A DNA stretch of 49,355 bases from Chlamydiota bacterium (GCA_013285775.1 JABDHB010000002.1:1-49355); one strand, 5' to 3'; positions 14,480-23,427 are shown, counted from the stretch's first letter. Notes: a model not told the origin generated them from the letters alone. Translations and numbers: made by a program.

Positions 14480-16540
14480 TTATATCTTAAAGCCATCTCG
14501 GTAGATGGGACTGTTTTTTCCGATAGGGAGGGTTCCGTCAAAGAATTGTCGATAGATATTGAGGCCTTGCGCTGCTGTTTGTACGCAGTAGAAGCAATTG
14601 GAGATCCATTCTGATCCTGAAATTGTTCCTGCTTCAAGATTGCATTGGAAGCGGGAGGTGATTTTTCGTTTCCAATATTCTGGATCGCCAAAAAGAAGTA
14701 CCGGGTTTGCGGGTGTGCTACCGGTTTTTCTTCTCACTTCTTCTAGGGCATATTCAAAGTCTGTACCGATCCCTCCGATTAAGAAGATTGCGAGGTCGAG
14801 ATTGAACTCTGCTTGCCTTTCGATGAGGCGATCGAGTCTATAGGTCATTTTGGCGTCGATATACTTATTGGCAAGTTGCTCATGTCCTAATTTAAAGTCT
14901 GCGATATTTGCACAAGAAAGAATTCCTACCTCTTTTGCGACCCGATTTCCTACTTCCATCACGCCTGGCCCTCCTCCTGTTACAAGAGCTAGAGGGGTAT
15001 CCTTATTCAGAAGGAGATGGTTGACCTCCTCGCGCATCTGTAAAAGGCCTTGAAGGAGATTTTTTAGTTCTTCTTCAAAGGTGCCAGAGATGAGATTAGA
15101 TCCGTAGATCCCAATGGTAGTTGCTTTAATAAAGGTTTCGATCTGGTTTAAGGGAACAAACATTCCCGAGTCCTTGCCGGGTTTAGGAATGTACTCTAAG
15201 ATTTTTTTTGATGTAGAGTCGACCCAAAAAACGGGAATCCCAAATTTGGCTAAATCAAAGAGAAAGGATCTGTCTTCATGGGAAAAGAAATTGCCGTATG
15301 TGTGAGAGGGGTATTGAAAGTAGATCCCTTTGAGGTTGTGTTGTACGTATTTGCTAAAAATCATTTTTTTCATGAGGGGAGATGTCAAATATCTGGTGAA
15401 TAAGACTCCTTGGCTCGTGATCTGGCCATCTTCTATGGCTTTTAGAAAAGGATAAGAGGGTTGCTGCTGCATGTAACGTTCAGCAAGAAGGCCTTGAGTT
15501 TCAGGATGGGTCATTCCGGGAAACTCGTAGAAATGGGGGTCTCTTATGATCCAGTCTTTTTCTGTAAGATGGAGAAGTTGTTCCCCTTTGACAACAAAAA
15601 CAGCACAGGAGCGATGAGTAGGCCCAGGGGCTGTTTCAAAAACTTTAAAGAGCGTTTCTGTGTTTTGTAAGGAGGTTTTAAGCTCGTCTCTATCTGTAAA
15701 AAACACGTATTCTCTATGGGGCTCGAGGGTATAAAATTCGAGTGGAATCAGTGTGACTTCTTCTTGAGACTCCCCATATAACTCGTAGACATCGCCAGAG
15801 GCTTGTGTGTCAGGTTCAAGAACAGATGCTGCTGTGTGCTTGTATCCTGCTGGCAAAAGCTCATCGACTACTTTAGCAAATACGGTGCGTACATGCAGTG
15901 ATTCTGTACGAAGGAGGATAATCTCTCCTTTTTTAGGAGGATTTGCATCCCATTTTTGACTAAGACTAAGTAAGTGCCTCGTGGGGATGTTCGGATCTGA
16001 CAGAGCTTTTGCAAGGATGGGAAGAAATCCAAATATATCATTGTCGTAGCTAATGAATCCTTTTCGGACGGGGATGTAAGCAATGGTTCTTCCATCTTTT
16101 TTTTCGAGTTTAAGTTCGTTAGAACCAAAATAGAGAAGGGGTTGCCCGTTTCTATCGGTCCTTCCGAGCATTCGTAGGAGATATTCTGGATCTCTAACCC
16201 TTCGTTTATCGTCTGCTGCAAAAAGTTTTCCAATATAGGATCCTACCTGGAGAAGCTCAATCATGGCTTGTGCGAATTTTCCGTAGGCTGCAAGCTCCAC
16301 TTTGATCTCGGCAGTTAGGTGAAGAGGGTCAAGAATATATTCTTTCCCTATCCCATTTATTCCGAGCTGCGCAAGGGTGCTTTTTAGATTAAAAGAAACA
16401 AGTTTGGGATCGATCTGAAACCCTCTAAATTCTGGGGAAATATTTTCTATAAAAACGGTTGCAATCCCTTTTTCTATAGAACGTATTTTCCCATCCGGAG
16501 TGACTAGGTCATAGAGGTTGGAGCTTAAGTAACTTTCCAT
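14480..16540 (-). CDS. LOG-domain (lysine decarboxylase-like) protein with long N-terminal region
   Basis: A 686-residue protein. The C-terminal part (about residues 475-665) is a LOG/TIGR00730-type Rossmann domain with G-G-G-P-G-V-M-E at 522-529 and I-G-G-I-G-T-D-F-E at 588-596; the usual second motif is P-G-G-x-G-T-x-x-E, so the Pro is replaced by Ile. LOG enzymes hydrolyse nucleoside monophosphates at the ribose-base bond. The first 470 residues have no family I recognise. The protein is about three times longer than a plain LOG. No signal peptide. It starts 39 bp from the divergent MYG1 gene. Confidence 0.78.
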   Translation of the reverse strand: MESYLSSNLYDLVTPDGKIRSIEKGIATVFIENISPEFRGFQIDPKLVSFNLKSTLAQLGINGIGKEYILDPLHLTAEIKVELAAYGKFAQAMIELLQVGSYIGKLFAADDKRRVRDPEYLLRMLGRTDRNGQPLLYFGSNELKLEKKDGRTIAYIPVRKGFISYDNDIFGFLPILAKALSDPNIPTRHLLSLSQKWDANPPKKGEIILLRTESLHVRTVFAKVVDELLPAGYKHTAASVLEPDTQASGDVYELYGESQEEVTLIPLEFYTLEPHREYVFFTDRDELKTSLQNTETLFKVFETAPGPTHRSCAVFVVKGEQLLHLTEKDWIIRDPHFYEFPGMTHPETQGLLAERYMQQQPSYPFLKAIEDGQITSQGVLFTRYLTSPLMKKMIFSKYVQHNLKGIYFQYPSHTYGNFFSHEDRSFLFDLAKFGIPVFWVDSTSKKILEYIPKPGKDSGMFVPLNQIETFIKATTIGIYGSNLISGTFEEELKNLLQGLLQMREEVNHLLLNKDTPLALVTGGGPGVMEVGNRVAKEVGILSCANIADFKLGHEQLANKYIDAKMTYRLDRLIERQAEFNLDLAIFLIGGIGTDFEYALEEVRRKTGSTPANPVLLFGDPEYWKRKITSRFQCNLEAGTISGSEWISNCFYCVQTAAQGLNIYRQFFDGTLPIGKNSPIYRDGFKI

Positions 16541-16579
16541 ATTGTCTATTTATCATAGACCGGATAAAATTACACAATT

Positions 16580-17452
16580 ATGATAATAGCAAAAAGTTTT
16601 GGCACACACGATGGGGCATTTCATGCAGACGATGTGACTGCATGTGCACTTCTTTTGGTTTTTCAGTTAATCGACAGAGATAAGATTGTTCGTAGCAGAG
16701 ATCTTAAAAAACTTGCAACGTGTGAGTATGTATGCGATGTAGGCGGAATCTATGATAGTAAAATAAAACGGTTTGATCATCACCAAGCAGAGTATCATGG
16801 AGATTTAAGCAGTGCAGGGATGATTTGGCGCTATTTGAAAGAAAAAAAAGTTGTTGATCCTGAGGTTTATCATTTTTTGAATCGGATGTTGATTGAAGGG
16901 GTTGACGCTCATGATAATGGACGGGTCGATTACGAGATGGGATGGTGCAGCTTTTCTCATGTGATTTCGAATTTTGTTCCTCCCCACTACGATGCTTCTG
17001 ACCAAGAACAATACAATGCTTTTCTTCAGGCTGTAGATTTTGTGGTGGGACATTTGCAAAGGCAGCTCGAAAGATACCATTATATCAGAAGTTGCAGGGA
17101 AGCTGTTTTTGATGCAATGCAACCTCGGAAGAAATATTTGTATTTTGAAAAAGCAATCCCTTGGATCGAAAGCTTTTTTGATTTAGGAGGAGAGGAACAT
17201 CCTGCGCAGTTCGTGATTATGCCAGCTAAGGAACATTGGAAATTAAGAGGAATTGCTCCTAATTTGGAACATCGGATGCAAGTGCGCAATCCTCTACCTG
17301 AAAAATGGGCGGGGCTTCAAAACGAAGAACTTGAAAAAATCTCAGGAATTTCCGGGGCTGTTTTTTGTCATAAAGGACGTTTTGTTTCAGTTTGGGAAAC
17401 AAAAGAGGATGCGTTTACGGCCTTGAGGTATATTTTAGGTGAAGATCTATGA
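16580..17452 (+). CDS. MYG1/UPF0160-family DHH-like nuclease
   Basis: A 290-residue protein with the MYG1 hallmarks: G-T-H-D-G-A-F-H-A-D-D at residues 8-18, C-D-V-G-G-I-Y-D at 52-59, F-D-H-H-Q at 65-69 and E-G-V-D-A-H-D-N-G near 106-114. These His/Asp clusters form the metal site of the DHH-like phosphoesterase fold. Eukaryotic MYG1 is a 3'-5' RNA exonuclease; activity here is inferred. Length is close to the bacterial family norm. Its stop overlaps the start of the HIT gene (17449-17452), so the two are translationally coupled. Confidence 0.93.
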   Translation: MIIAKSFGTHDGAFHADDVTACALLLVFQLIDRDKIVRSRDLKKLATCEYVCDVGGIYDSKIKRFDHHQAEYHGDLSSAGMIWRYLKEKKVVDPEVYHFLNRMLIEGVDAHDNGRVDYEMGWCSFSHVISNFVPPHYDASDQEQYNAFLQAVDFVVGHLQRQLERYHYIRSCREAVFDAMQPRKKYLYFEKAIPWIESFFDLGGEEHPAQFVIMPAKEHWKLRGIAPNLEHRMQVRNPLPEKWAGLQNEELEKISGISGAVFCHKGRFVSVWETKEDAFTALRYILGEDL

Positions 17453-17784
17453 CGACGATCTTTGGAAAAATTATTGCAGGAAAAATGCCTTGCAAAAAGG
17501 TATTTGAAAATGAAAGGATTTTGGCAATCGAAGATATCATGCCAGTAGCTCCTGTTCATATTTTAATCATGCCCAAAAAAGAAATTCCCAGTCTCCAATC
17601 CCTTGCAAAAGAGGATTATCCTCTCATCTTAGAAATTATCGAGGTAGCCAAAAATATCGCAGAAGAATTAGATATAACAGATGGGTACCGTCTTTTGACA
17701 AATAGTGGCGAGGAGGCAGGACAAACCATTTTCCACCTGCACTTCCACCTCATCGGAGGCAGAAAGCTTACTAAACTAGCGTAA
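17449..17784 (+). CDS. HIT-family (HINT-like) nucleotide hydrolase
   Basis: A 111-residue histidine-triad protein. The triad H-L-H-F-H-L is at residues 96-101 with His98 the expected nucleophile. The N-terminal T-I-F-G-K-I-I-A-G-K-M-P-C is typical of HINT proteins, as is A-P-V-H-I-L-I-M-P-K at 34-43. Such enzymes cleave AMP-lysine-type phosphoramidates and related adenylates. It overlaps the MYG1 gene by 4 bases. Confidence 0.96.
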   Translation: MTTIFGKIIAGKMPCKKVFENERILAIEDIMPVAPVHILIMPKKEIPSLQSLAKEDYPLILEIIEVAKNIAEELDITDGYRLLTNSGEEAGQTIFHLHFHLIGGRKLTKLA

Positions 17785-17816
17785 GAAAGAAAAATAACAG
17801 GATAACAAAATTAAAC

Positions 17817-19571
17817 ATGTTCTTTAAACGCAAAGACGCAAAAACGCAAAGACGCAAAAAAAAAATCTCTTTATTTTCGATTCTTTTTGCGACTTTGCGA
17901 CTTTGCGTCTTTGCGTTGATTTTTTCTCCGCTTCACGCTGATGAACAAGAATTAGCAAACAGGGTTCACACGCATCTTTTTATTCATGATCCAGCAACTG
18001 CTATAGTAGAAGCTAAACGATTTTTAAAAGAATACCCCGACTCAAAAGAATTGCAGTTTGCTCTTATCCGTGCTTTATGTGAGAAAGGAGAAGATTCTGA
18101 GGCGATCTCTGTGTGGAAGAAGGAAACCGGTAGCTATGATCGAAAGATTTTAGAGCTTCTTGGATGGGGTGTGCTGAGAAAAAGCGATTTTTCCCTGCAA
18201 CAGTTTGTTCGAATAAGTTCTCTTATTGGAATTGCTTTAACCAAAGATGCAAAAGCCATTCCCATTCTTTTAAGTAATCTTAGAAGTTCTAGTGCACTGT
18301 TTAGAACTCTTGCCATCCGTCTTAGCGCAACTTACCGAGATGAACCATTACGAGACGAGCTTTTGCGTCTTTTGAAACAAGAAAAAGTTTGGTATGTCCG
18401 GCTTGAAGTGATCAAGGCTGTTGGGCAAATGGGGATTTTCCAAGCCAAGGAACAGCTAAAAGAGATCATAGGCCATCGAAAAACTCTTGCAGAAGAAAAA
18501 AGCGCAGCTCTTATAGCTTTAGCCAGCATGTATGAGGCAGTAGAAGATAGTGAACTAAAAGCTCTTGTGAAAAGCGATCGGGCGGGATTAAGGCAACTTG
18601 CCTGCGAGGTGGTCTCTTTTCTAGATTTGCGGGATAAGGTGCATTTTATTCTCCCTCTTCTGAAAGATGCTTCTCCAGATGTGAGGATTTCTGCGCTTAC
18701 GACGCTGGGACTTGCCAAAACAAATCTCATTGCTTGTCTTGAAGATACGAATCCTCCTGTAGCTATTACGGCTGGCTGGCTGGCTATTTTGCAAGATGAC
18801 AAAAGAGGGGAAGAGGTTTTAAAGCGTTCCATCCTGGGAGATAATCCAGAACACAGAAGGATGGCGTCAGCAGCTCTTGCAAAAACGGGTAATCACGGGG
18901 CGAAACTTGCATGGAAAATGTTAAAAGCAAGTGAGGATCCTTACGTTCGGGTGAACTTAGCAATCGGTCTTATTGGCGTAAGAGATCATGTAGACAAAGC
19001 TTGTTCTGCATTGCATGTAGCTCTTAGGGACACCACGACAAAGTGGATGTGGGAACATGAGAATCATTTTCTTTTTCGCTCGTTAGCCCCAAGTAAAGTA
19101 GTTCATATTGATCAGATTCCCAATTATCCCACAGTTGTCGATCAGATGGCACGGCTTGAGCTTTTATCTTTATTGAGTGTGATGCGCTATCCCCAGTCTC
19201 TTGAAGCTGTAAAAGAATTTTTAAAAAATAGCGCATGGGGCGTTAGTGGTTCTGCTGCAGTAACCCTCATTCAAGAAGGGGATGAGTTTGCCTTTGATGC
19301 GGTAAAAGAGCTTCTCGAAGATAAAGAGGAAAAAATCCGCATTCAAGCAGCCTTAATTCTTGCCATGGTTGGCAATGAGCCCAAAGCTGTCGAAGTGCTT
19401 CAAGCTGCCTATGAAAAAGCGGATAGAGAGATGAAAATCCATATTCTCGAAGCTTTAGGGCATATTGGAGATGCGAAGTCGATCCCTTTTCTGATGGATG
19501 TCTTAAATGAACCTTTTCAAGTCTTAAGAGTTGTTGCCGCCTCGGCCTTAATACAATGCCTTTATCATTAA
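17817..19571 (+). CDS. Secreted HEAT-repeat protein with repeat-encoded signal peptide
   Basis: A 584-residue protein. Residues about 1-42 are a basic then hydrophobic export signal (F-A-T-L-R-L-C-V-F-A-L-I-F, possible cleavage before A-D-E), and almost all of it is encoded by the palindrome at 17827-17917. From about residue 130 to the end it consists of repeating helical pairs of HEAT type (examples: V-R-L-E-V-I-K-A-V-G-Q-M-G, V-R-I-S-A-L-T-T-L-G, I-R-I-Q-A-A-L-I-L-A-M-V-G, L-E-A-L-G-H-I-G). HEAT arrays bind proteins. No alternative Met occurs before about residue 240. The ribosome site is weak (AGGA about 12 bases away). It follows the HIT gene by 32 bp. Confidence 0.85.
   Translation: MFFKRKDAKTQRRKKKISLFSILFATLRLCVFALIFSPLHADEQELANRVHTHLFIHDPATAIVEAKRFLKEYPDSKELQFALIRALCEKGEDSEAISVWKKETGSYDRKILELLGWGVLRKSDFSLQQFVRISSLIGIALTKDAKAIPILLSNLRSSSALFRTLAIRLSATYRDEPLRDELLRLLKQEKVWYVRLEVIKAVGQMGIFQAKEQLKEIIGHRKTLAEEKSAALIALASMYEAVEDSELKALVKSDRAGLRQLACEVVSFLDLRDKVHFILPLLKDASPDVRISALTTLGLAKTNLIACLEDTNPPVAITAGWLAILQDDKRGEEVLKRSILGDNPEHRRMASAALAKTGNHGAKLAWKMLKASEDPYVRVNLAIGLIGVRDHVDKACSALHVALRDTTTKWMWEHENHFLFRSLAPSKVVHIDQIPNYPTVVDQMARLELLSLLSVMRYPQSLEAVKEFLKNSAWGVSGSAAVTLIQEGDEFAFDAVKELLEDKEEKIRIQAALILAMVGNEPKAVEVLQAAYEKADREMKIHILEALGHIGDAKSIPFLMDVLNEPFQVLRVVAASALIQCLYH
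17827..17917. repeat. AACGCAAAGACGC palindromic repeat, copy 2 (translated)
   Basis: Arms 17827-17860 and 17884-17917 pair with two or three mismatches. The copy lies inside the first 36 codons of the HEAT-repeat gene and encodes K-R-K-D-A-K-T-Q-R-R-K-K followed by the hydrophobic core of the signal peptide. Confidence 0.93.
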
Positions 19572-19711
19572 ATCTAATCCCTGTCTAATGTGCGTAGATG
19601 TAATTTATCCAAGGCATATAATGCAATCATGTGATAATCAATGGGTTAAGCATGGTTTTTTTGCCTTGTTCCTTTGGGGTATAGTAGAACAGGTATAAGG
19701 GTTTTTTACAT

Positions 19712-20045
19712 TGCAAACTTATCTAGCTTTTATTCAACGCAGAGGGAAGAAAAGGCGCAAAAGACGCAAAGCAAAATATCGTTCTTCGCTTCGCTCAGAC
19801 AATATTTTATTTGTTTATTGGAAGGAATGCAAAAGGTTGCTCTCGAGTTATTCTCGGACAAACTTATTGATGTTCTTTTTTCTTCCTTCAACAGAAGGAC
19901 AAAATCCGCTGACTATCTTCAGGCGGCAGAAGAGAAACAGAGTGTAAGTTTTCAGATTCTGCCGTTCTGAAGATAGTCAGCGGATTTTGTTCTTTGCGTC
20001 TTTGCACCTTTTCTTCGCTCTGCGTTGAATAAAAACTAGGCAAGC
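19712..20045. mobile_element. MITE-like element with terminal inverted repeats, copy 1
   Basis: Left end 19717-19772 (TAGCTTTTATTCAACGCAGA and on) is complementary to the right end, about 19990-20045, over some 55 bp with few mismatches. Internally, 19899-19931 pairs with 19957-19990. The left 220 bp match 49086-49310 at the other end of the window. It encodes no transposase, so it looks like a non-autonomous element. It accounts for most of the 500-bp gap 19572-20071; short ORFs inside it are not convincing genes. Confidence 0.78.
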
Positions 20046-20071
20046 TCGAGGGTGATCCAAGAGGGGCATCA

Positions 20072-21127
20072 CTATCGGATAGATCGCGCAATATCAACTC
20101 CAATGCGCAAGGCCTCAGCGGATATATCTGCGGCATCGCCCAAAGAAGGGGCTCGATTGGGCGTTGCCTGTGTGACCGAGGCTGCCGGGGCTGCTGCGGG
20201 TTGTGGGTTCATGTTGTCGATGAGGATTTGCGCTAGGAGGGGGATGGTGGTGGCTTTATTGAGGAGAAACTCCCAAGGCAGGTGTTTTTGATTTCCTAGG
20301 ACGATTCCTGCATTTGCTGTATCGTCTTCTTTAAAGGTAGCTTGCATTTCTTTAGCCAAGGTAGCGCCATTTCTTGCTTTTAGCCTGCTCTCATGATCAA
20401 ATTTCTTGAAGGCAAATGTGCATAGATCTTTAAAGTCTATTTCGTAGTTGTTTTCTTCATCATCTTTGTAAAAACTGGCTGTATTTTTTATGTGATAGAC
20501 ACCATAAAAATAGGCTGCTTGTGCCTTAGCTTCGAGCATTTCATCGGTTTTGTTAGCAGATTCTGTAAACATTCTGTCGTCGAAGTCTGCCTGTGTTTCT
20601 GTTTCAGGTTTGCCTTTTACTTTTTCTTCTTTTAGCTTTTGAAGATCTGATTCGAGGTCTAGGGTTTTGTTGTTCCAGTAGGCATAGCGTGCATAGAGCC
20701 CTTTGCAATAGGGGTCTGTCTCGTTGTTTACATAGATATATTTGGAGTCGGGAGCATAAGGTCCAATGAAGGCGCAGCTATTAAGAACTCCTTGCTCAAT
20801 TTCAGCATTTGTTTTGTGGTTTCTGTAGATGTCGTCGATTTTTTTAAGCACATGATCATATAGGAGCCTTGGGAGAAAGGGGACAACGACGAGGTTCATC
20901 GCAACGAGAGTGTGTGTTTTGCCTGTAAGGCCTAAAGTGAGGTTGGCTGCTACAAAAATGCCTACGATAGCAAAGGTGGCTATGTATTTAAGGACACGGT
21001 ACTTTGTTGCAGAGGAACTTTCCACTGTATATTTAGTTTGAATTTCCGCAGGTGAAAAAAAATATTGATTTGCTTGTGGTAGTGAAGTAACTGATGGTAC
21101 AGACATAATCCCCCTTTTTTCGGGCAT
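20072..21127 (-). CDS. Inc-like bilobed membrane protein
   Basis: A 351-residue protein of unknown family. Two hydrophobic helices (about residues 46-66 and 72-92) are separated by only a few residues (T-G-K-T-H-T), the bilobed hydrophobic arrangement typical of chlamydial inclusion-membrane proteins. A polar N-terminus of about 45 residues has no signal peptide, and a long hydrophilic domain (about 95-300) and a Pro/Ala-rich tail would face the cytosol. An inclusion-membrane location is inferred from topology only. The start is ATG 21127 (AGG 6 bases upstream) or ATG 21106 (GGGGG close by). It lies 15 bp downstream of sufE on the same strand. Confidence 0.7.
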   Translation of the reverse strand: MPEKRGIMSVPSVTSLPQANQYFFSPAEIQTKYTVESSSATKYRVLKYIATFAIVGIFVAANLTLGLTGKTHTLVAMNLVVVPFLPRLLYDHVLKKIDDIYRNHKTNAEIEQGVLNSCAFIGPYAPDSKYIYVNNETDPYCKGLYARYAYWNNKTLDLESDLQKLKEEKVKGKPETETQADFDDRMFTESANKTDEMLEAKAQAAYFYGVYHIKNTASFYKDDEENNYEIDFKDLCTFAFKKFDHESRLKARNGATLAKEMQATFKEDDTANAGIVLGNQKHLPWEFLLNKATTIPLLAQILIDNMNPQPAAAPAASVTQATPNRAPSLGDAADISAEALRIGVDIARSIR

Positions 21128-21142
21128 TATACCTAACAGGGA

Positions 21143-21568
21143 TTAAGAAAGGATTAATTTTTTGGATAAAAAAAGTTTTACTGCTTCTTGCTTCATTCTG
21201 AGGTACATGCTCGAAAGCCCGTTGGATCTGCCAGGTGAGAGGGAAGCATAGATCCCTAGCTCTTGCAAGTAGTCTGCAGGTGCCTTCAGGATAGTCTCTG
21301 GGGCCTCTCCACTATAGACAAATATCAATAGGGCAGCTAACCCCTTAGAAATAAGAGCTTCAGAAGAGGCGTTAAAAAACAATTTACCATCCTCTAAATG
21401 GCTATGCAAATACATGATGCTTTGGCACCCCTGTACAATATTTTCTGTAACCATTTGCGCTGGGTCAAATGGAGGGAGATTTTTTCCAAGCTCAATAATT
21501 TTTTGGTATTTCGCTTCGCTAGTTGGGCATAGCGCAAAAATTTGTTTTAACTCAGTTTGTTTGTCCAT
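21143..21568 (-). CDS. sufE: SufE-like cysteine desulfuration protein
   Basis: A 141-residue protein of the SufE/CsdE family, which accepts sulfur from a SufS-type cysteine desulfurase for Fe-S cluster assembly. The catalytic Cys48 lies in I-V-Q-G-C-Q-S (44-50), and the conserved S-P-G-R-S-N-G-L is at 111-118. I start at ATG 21568. The frame stays open to 21787, but that extension is the Arg/Ala-rich translation of the GGGCAC inverted repeat and is not part of the family. No strong ribosome site is seen. Confidence 0.92.
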   Translation of the reverse strand: MDKQTELKQIFALCPTSEAKYQKIIELGKNLPPFDPAQMVTENIVQGCQSIMYLHSHLEDGKLFFNASSEALISKGLAALLIFVYSGEAPETILKAPADYLQELGIYASLSPGRSNGLSSMYLRMKQEAVKLFLSKKLILS

Positions 21569-21617
21569 GGGGGTATTATAGTAGACAAGGTTCATAATTA
21601 CAAGTCGAAGAAAAGAA

Positions 21618-21733
21618 GAAGATCGGGCACGCACGCGGGCACGGGCGCGGGCACGAAAGATGAAGAGAAGAAAGCTTTTCCCCTTTCCGGATTTTCGTGC
21701 CCGTGCCCGTGCCCGCGTGCGTGCCCGATCTTC
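21618..21733. repeat. GGGCAC/GTGCCC inverted repeat
   Basis: Arms of 41 bp (21618-21658 and 21693-21733) match at 40 positions. Each arm is a short tandem of GGGCAC/GCGGGC units, so the DNA is very G/C-rich in an A/T-rich setting. It lies between the divergent sufE and infA genes. Partial copies occur at 12881-12924 and 14436-14478. Confidence 0.93.
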
Positions 21734-21829
21734 CTCTCCCTCTTTCCCCCTCTTCTTTCTTCTTCTTGACAATAATATCCCCCTCATGGTTTCATCTCGC
21801 TATATTTTAACCAATAGCTGCATATTCTC

Positions 21830-22048
21830 ATGCCTAAAGAAGATACAATCAAAATTGACGGAAAGATAGAAGAGCTCCTGCCTAATATGCATTTTAGCGT
21901 AGTTCTTGCAAATGGGATGAGAGTGATCGCCCATCTTTGTGGAAAAATGCGGATGCGCAATATCCGCGTATTAGTAGGTGATACAGTAACAGTGGAGATG
22001 TCTCCATACGATTTAACGAAAGCAAGGATTATTTACCGTCAAAAATAA
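21830..22048 (+). CDS. infA: Translation initiation factor IF-1
   Basis: A 72-residue single OB-fold protein, exactly the usual IF-1 length. It shows G-K-I-E-E-L-L-P-N near residues 10-18, [15 protein letters not shown] at 25-39 and [14 protein letters not shown] at 47-60. It binds the 30S A site during initiation. It begins the infA, tRNA-Thr, tuf, tRNA-Trp, secE series that is conserved in chlamydiae. Confidence 0.97.
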   Translation: MPKEDTIKIDGKIEELLPNMHFSVVLANGMRVIAHLCGKMRMRNIRVLVGDTVTVEMSPYDLTKARIIYRQK

Positions 22049-22120
22049 GTTTTTTTATTTTCGGGCTTGATTTTTTTTAGACTGCAGAATAAACTTTAGT
22101 GCTTTCATGCAAAACCATCT

Positions 22121-22192
22121 GCCCAGATAGCTCAGTGGTAGAGCACTTGCATGGTAAGCAAGCGGTCGTAGGTTCAATTCCTATTTTGGGCA
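22121..22192 (+). tRNA. tRNA-Thr (anticodon GGT)
   Basis: A 72-nt cloverleaf. Acceptor GCCCAGA pairs with TTTGGGC (one G-T), D arm GCTC...GAGC, anticodon stem CTTGC/GCAAG with loop ATGGTAA giving anticodon GGT, and T loop TTCAATT. Discriminator A at 22192; CCA is not encoded. It is placed just before tuf, as in chlamydiae. Confidence 0.95.
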
Positions 22193-22226
22193 AAAAGAAC
22201 TTTTATAGATTTAACGGAGGATTACA

Positions 22227-23411
22227 ATGGCAAAAGAAACATTTCAGAGGACCAAGCCCCACGTCAACATCGGTACTATTGGCCACGTTGACCACGGTAA
22301 AACGTCTTTAACAGCCGCGATTACAAAAGTACTTGCGGAATCAGGAGGAGCGAAATTTCGTGACTATGCGTCGATTGACAATACACCTGAAGAGAAAGCG
22401 CGTGGTATTACAATTAACTCTACACACGTAGAATATGAAACAGCTAAACGTCACTATGCGCACGTCGACTGCCCAGGTCACGCTGACTACGTAAAAAACA
22501 TGATTACCGGTGCGGCGCAAATGGACGGAGCTATCCTCGTTGTGTCTGCTACAGACGGTGCGATGCCTCAAACAAAAGAACACATCCTTTTAGCACGCCA
22601 AGTAGGCGTTCCTGCAATTGTTGTGTTCCTAAACAAGATGGACATGATCGGCCAAGGCGACGAAGAACTCGTTGACCTAGTCGAAGTGGAACTCTCAGAA
22701 CTTCTCGAAGCAAAAGGCTACAAAGATGTTCCTATTATCCGTGGATCTGCTTTAAAAGCTCTTGAGGGAGACCCAGAGTATGTTAAGGCTATCAAAAAAC
22801 TTATGGATATAGTGGATGAAAAAATCCCTACTCCAGCAAGGGAAGTTGATAAACCTTTCTTAATGCCTATTGAAGACGTTTTCTCTATCTCTGGTAGAGG
22901 AACTGTTGCTACAGGTCGTGTGGAAAGAGGAATTGTAAAAGTGAACGATAAGCTTCAGCTCGTCGGCGTAAGAGATACACGTGAAACAGTTGCTACAGGT
23001 CTTGAGATGTTCAATAAATTATTGGACGAAGCTAGAGCAGGTGAGAACGTAGGGATCCTTTTAAGAGGCCTTGAAAAGAAAGATATCGATCGTGGTATGG
23101 TTCTTGCGGCTCCAGGAACTTGCAATCCTCACATCAAATTCAAAGGGACAATTTACGTTTTGAATAAAGATGAAGGTGGACGTCATAAGCCATTCTTTAC
23201 TGGCTACCGTCCTCAGTTCTACTTTAGAACAACCGACGTAACTGGAACTGTCACTCTCCCAGACGGAGTTGAGATGGTTATGCCAGGTGATAACGTTGAG
23301 CTAACTGCTGAACTACTCTATCCAATTGCTATGGAAGAAGGAATGAGATTTGCTATCCGTGAAGGTGGAAAAACAATCGGCGCGGGAACAGTCTCAAAAA
23401 TTCTTAAATAG
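22227..23411 (+). CDS. tuf: Elongation factor Tu
   Basis: A 394-residue GTPase that delivers aminoacyl-tRNA to the ribosome. P-loop G-H-V-D-H-G-K-T at residues 19-26, D-C-P-G-H-A-D-Y near 81-88 and N-K-M-D near 136-139 are intact, with domains 2 and 3 following ([13 protein letters not shown]). A GGAGG ribosome site lies 6 bases before the ATG. Only this copy is seen in the window. It is flanked by tRNA genes and ends before a strong hairpin. Confidence 0.99.
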   Translation: MAKETFQRTKPHVNIGTIGHVDHGKTSLTAAITKVLAESGGAKFRDYASIDNTPEEKARGITINSTHVEYETAKRHYAHVDCPGHADYVKNMITGAAQMDGAILVVSATDGAMPQTKEHILLARQVGVPAIVVFLNKMDMIGQGDEELVDLVEVELSELLEAKGYKDVPIIRGSALKALEGDPEYVKAIKKLMDIVDEKIPTPAREVDKPFLMPIEDVFSISGRGTVATGRVERGIVKVNDKLQLVGVRDTRETVATGLEMFNKLLDEARAGENVGILLRGLEKKDIDRGMVLAAPGTCNPHIKFKGTIYVLNKDEGGRHKPFFTGYRPQFYFRTTDVTGTVTLPDGVEMVMPGDNVELTAELLYPIAMEEGMRFAIREGGKTIGAGTVSKILK

Positions 23412-23427
23412 GAATTTTTAGATAATT

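Noticed and set aside
19674-19970. Short ORFs of 98 and 78 aa inside the MITE-like element
   Set aside because: They cross inverted-repeat arms in two frames, lack ribosome sites, and the frames are not preserved in the copy at 49086.
21569-21787. N-terminal Arg/Ala-rich extension of SufE
   Set aside because: The family starts near ATG 21568. The extension is the translation of the GGGCAC inverted repeat and has no supported start.
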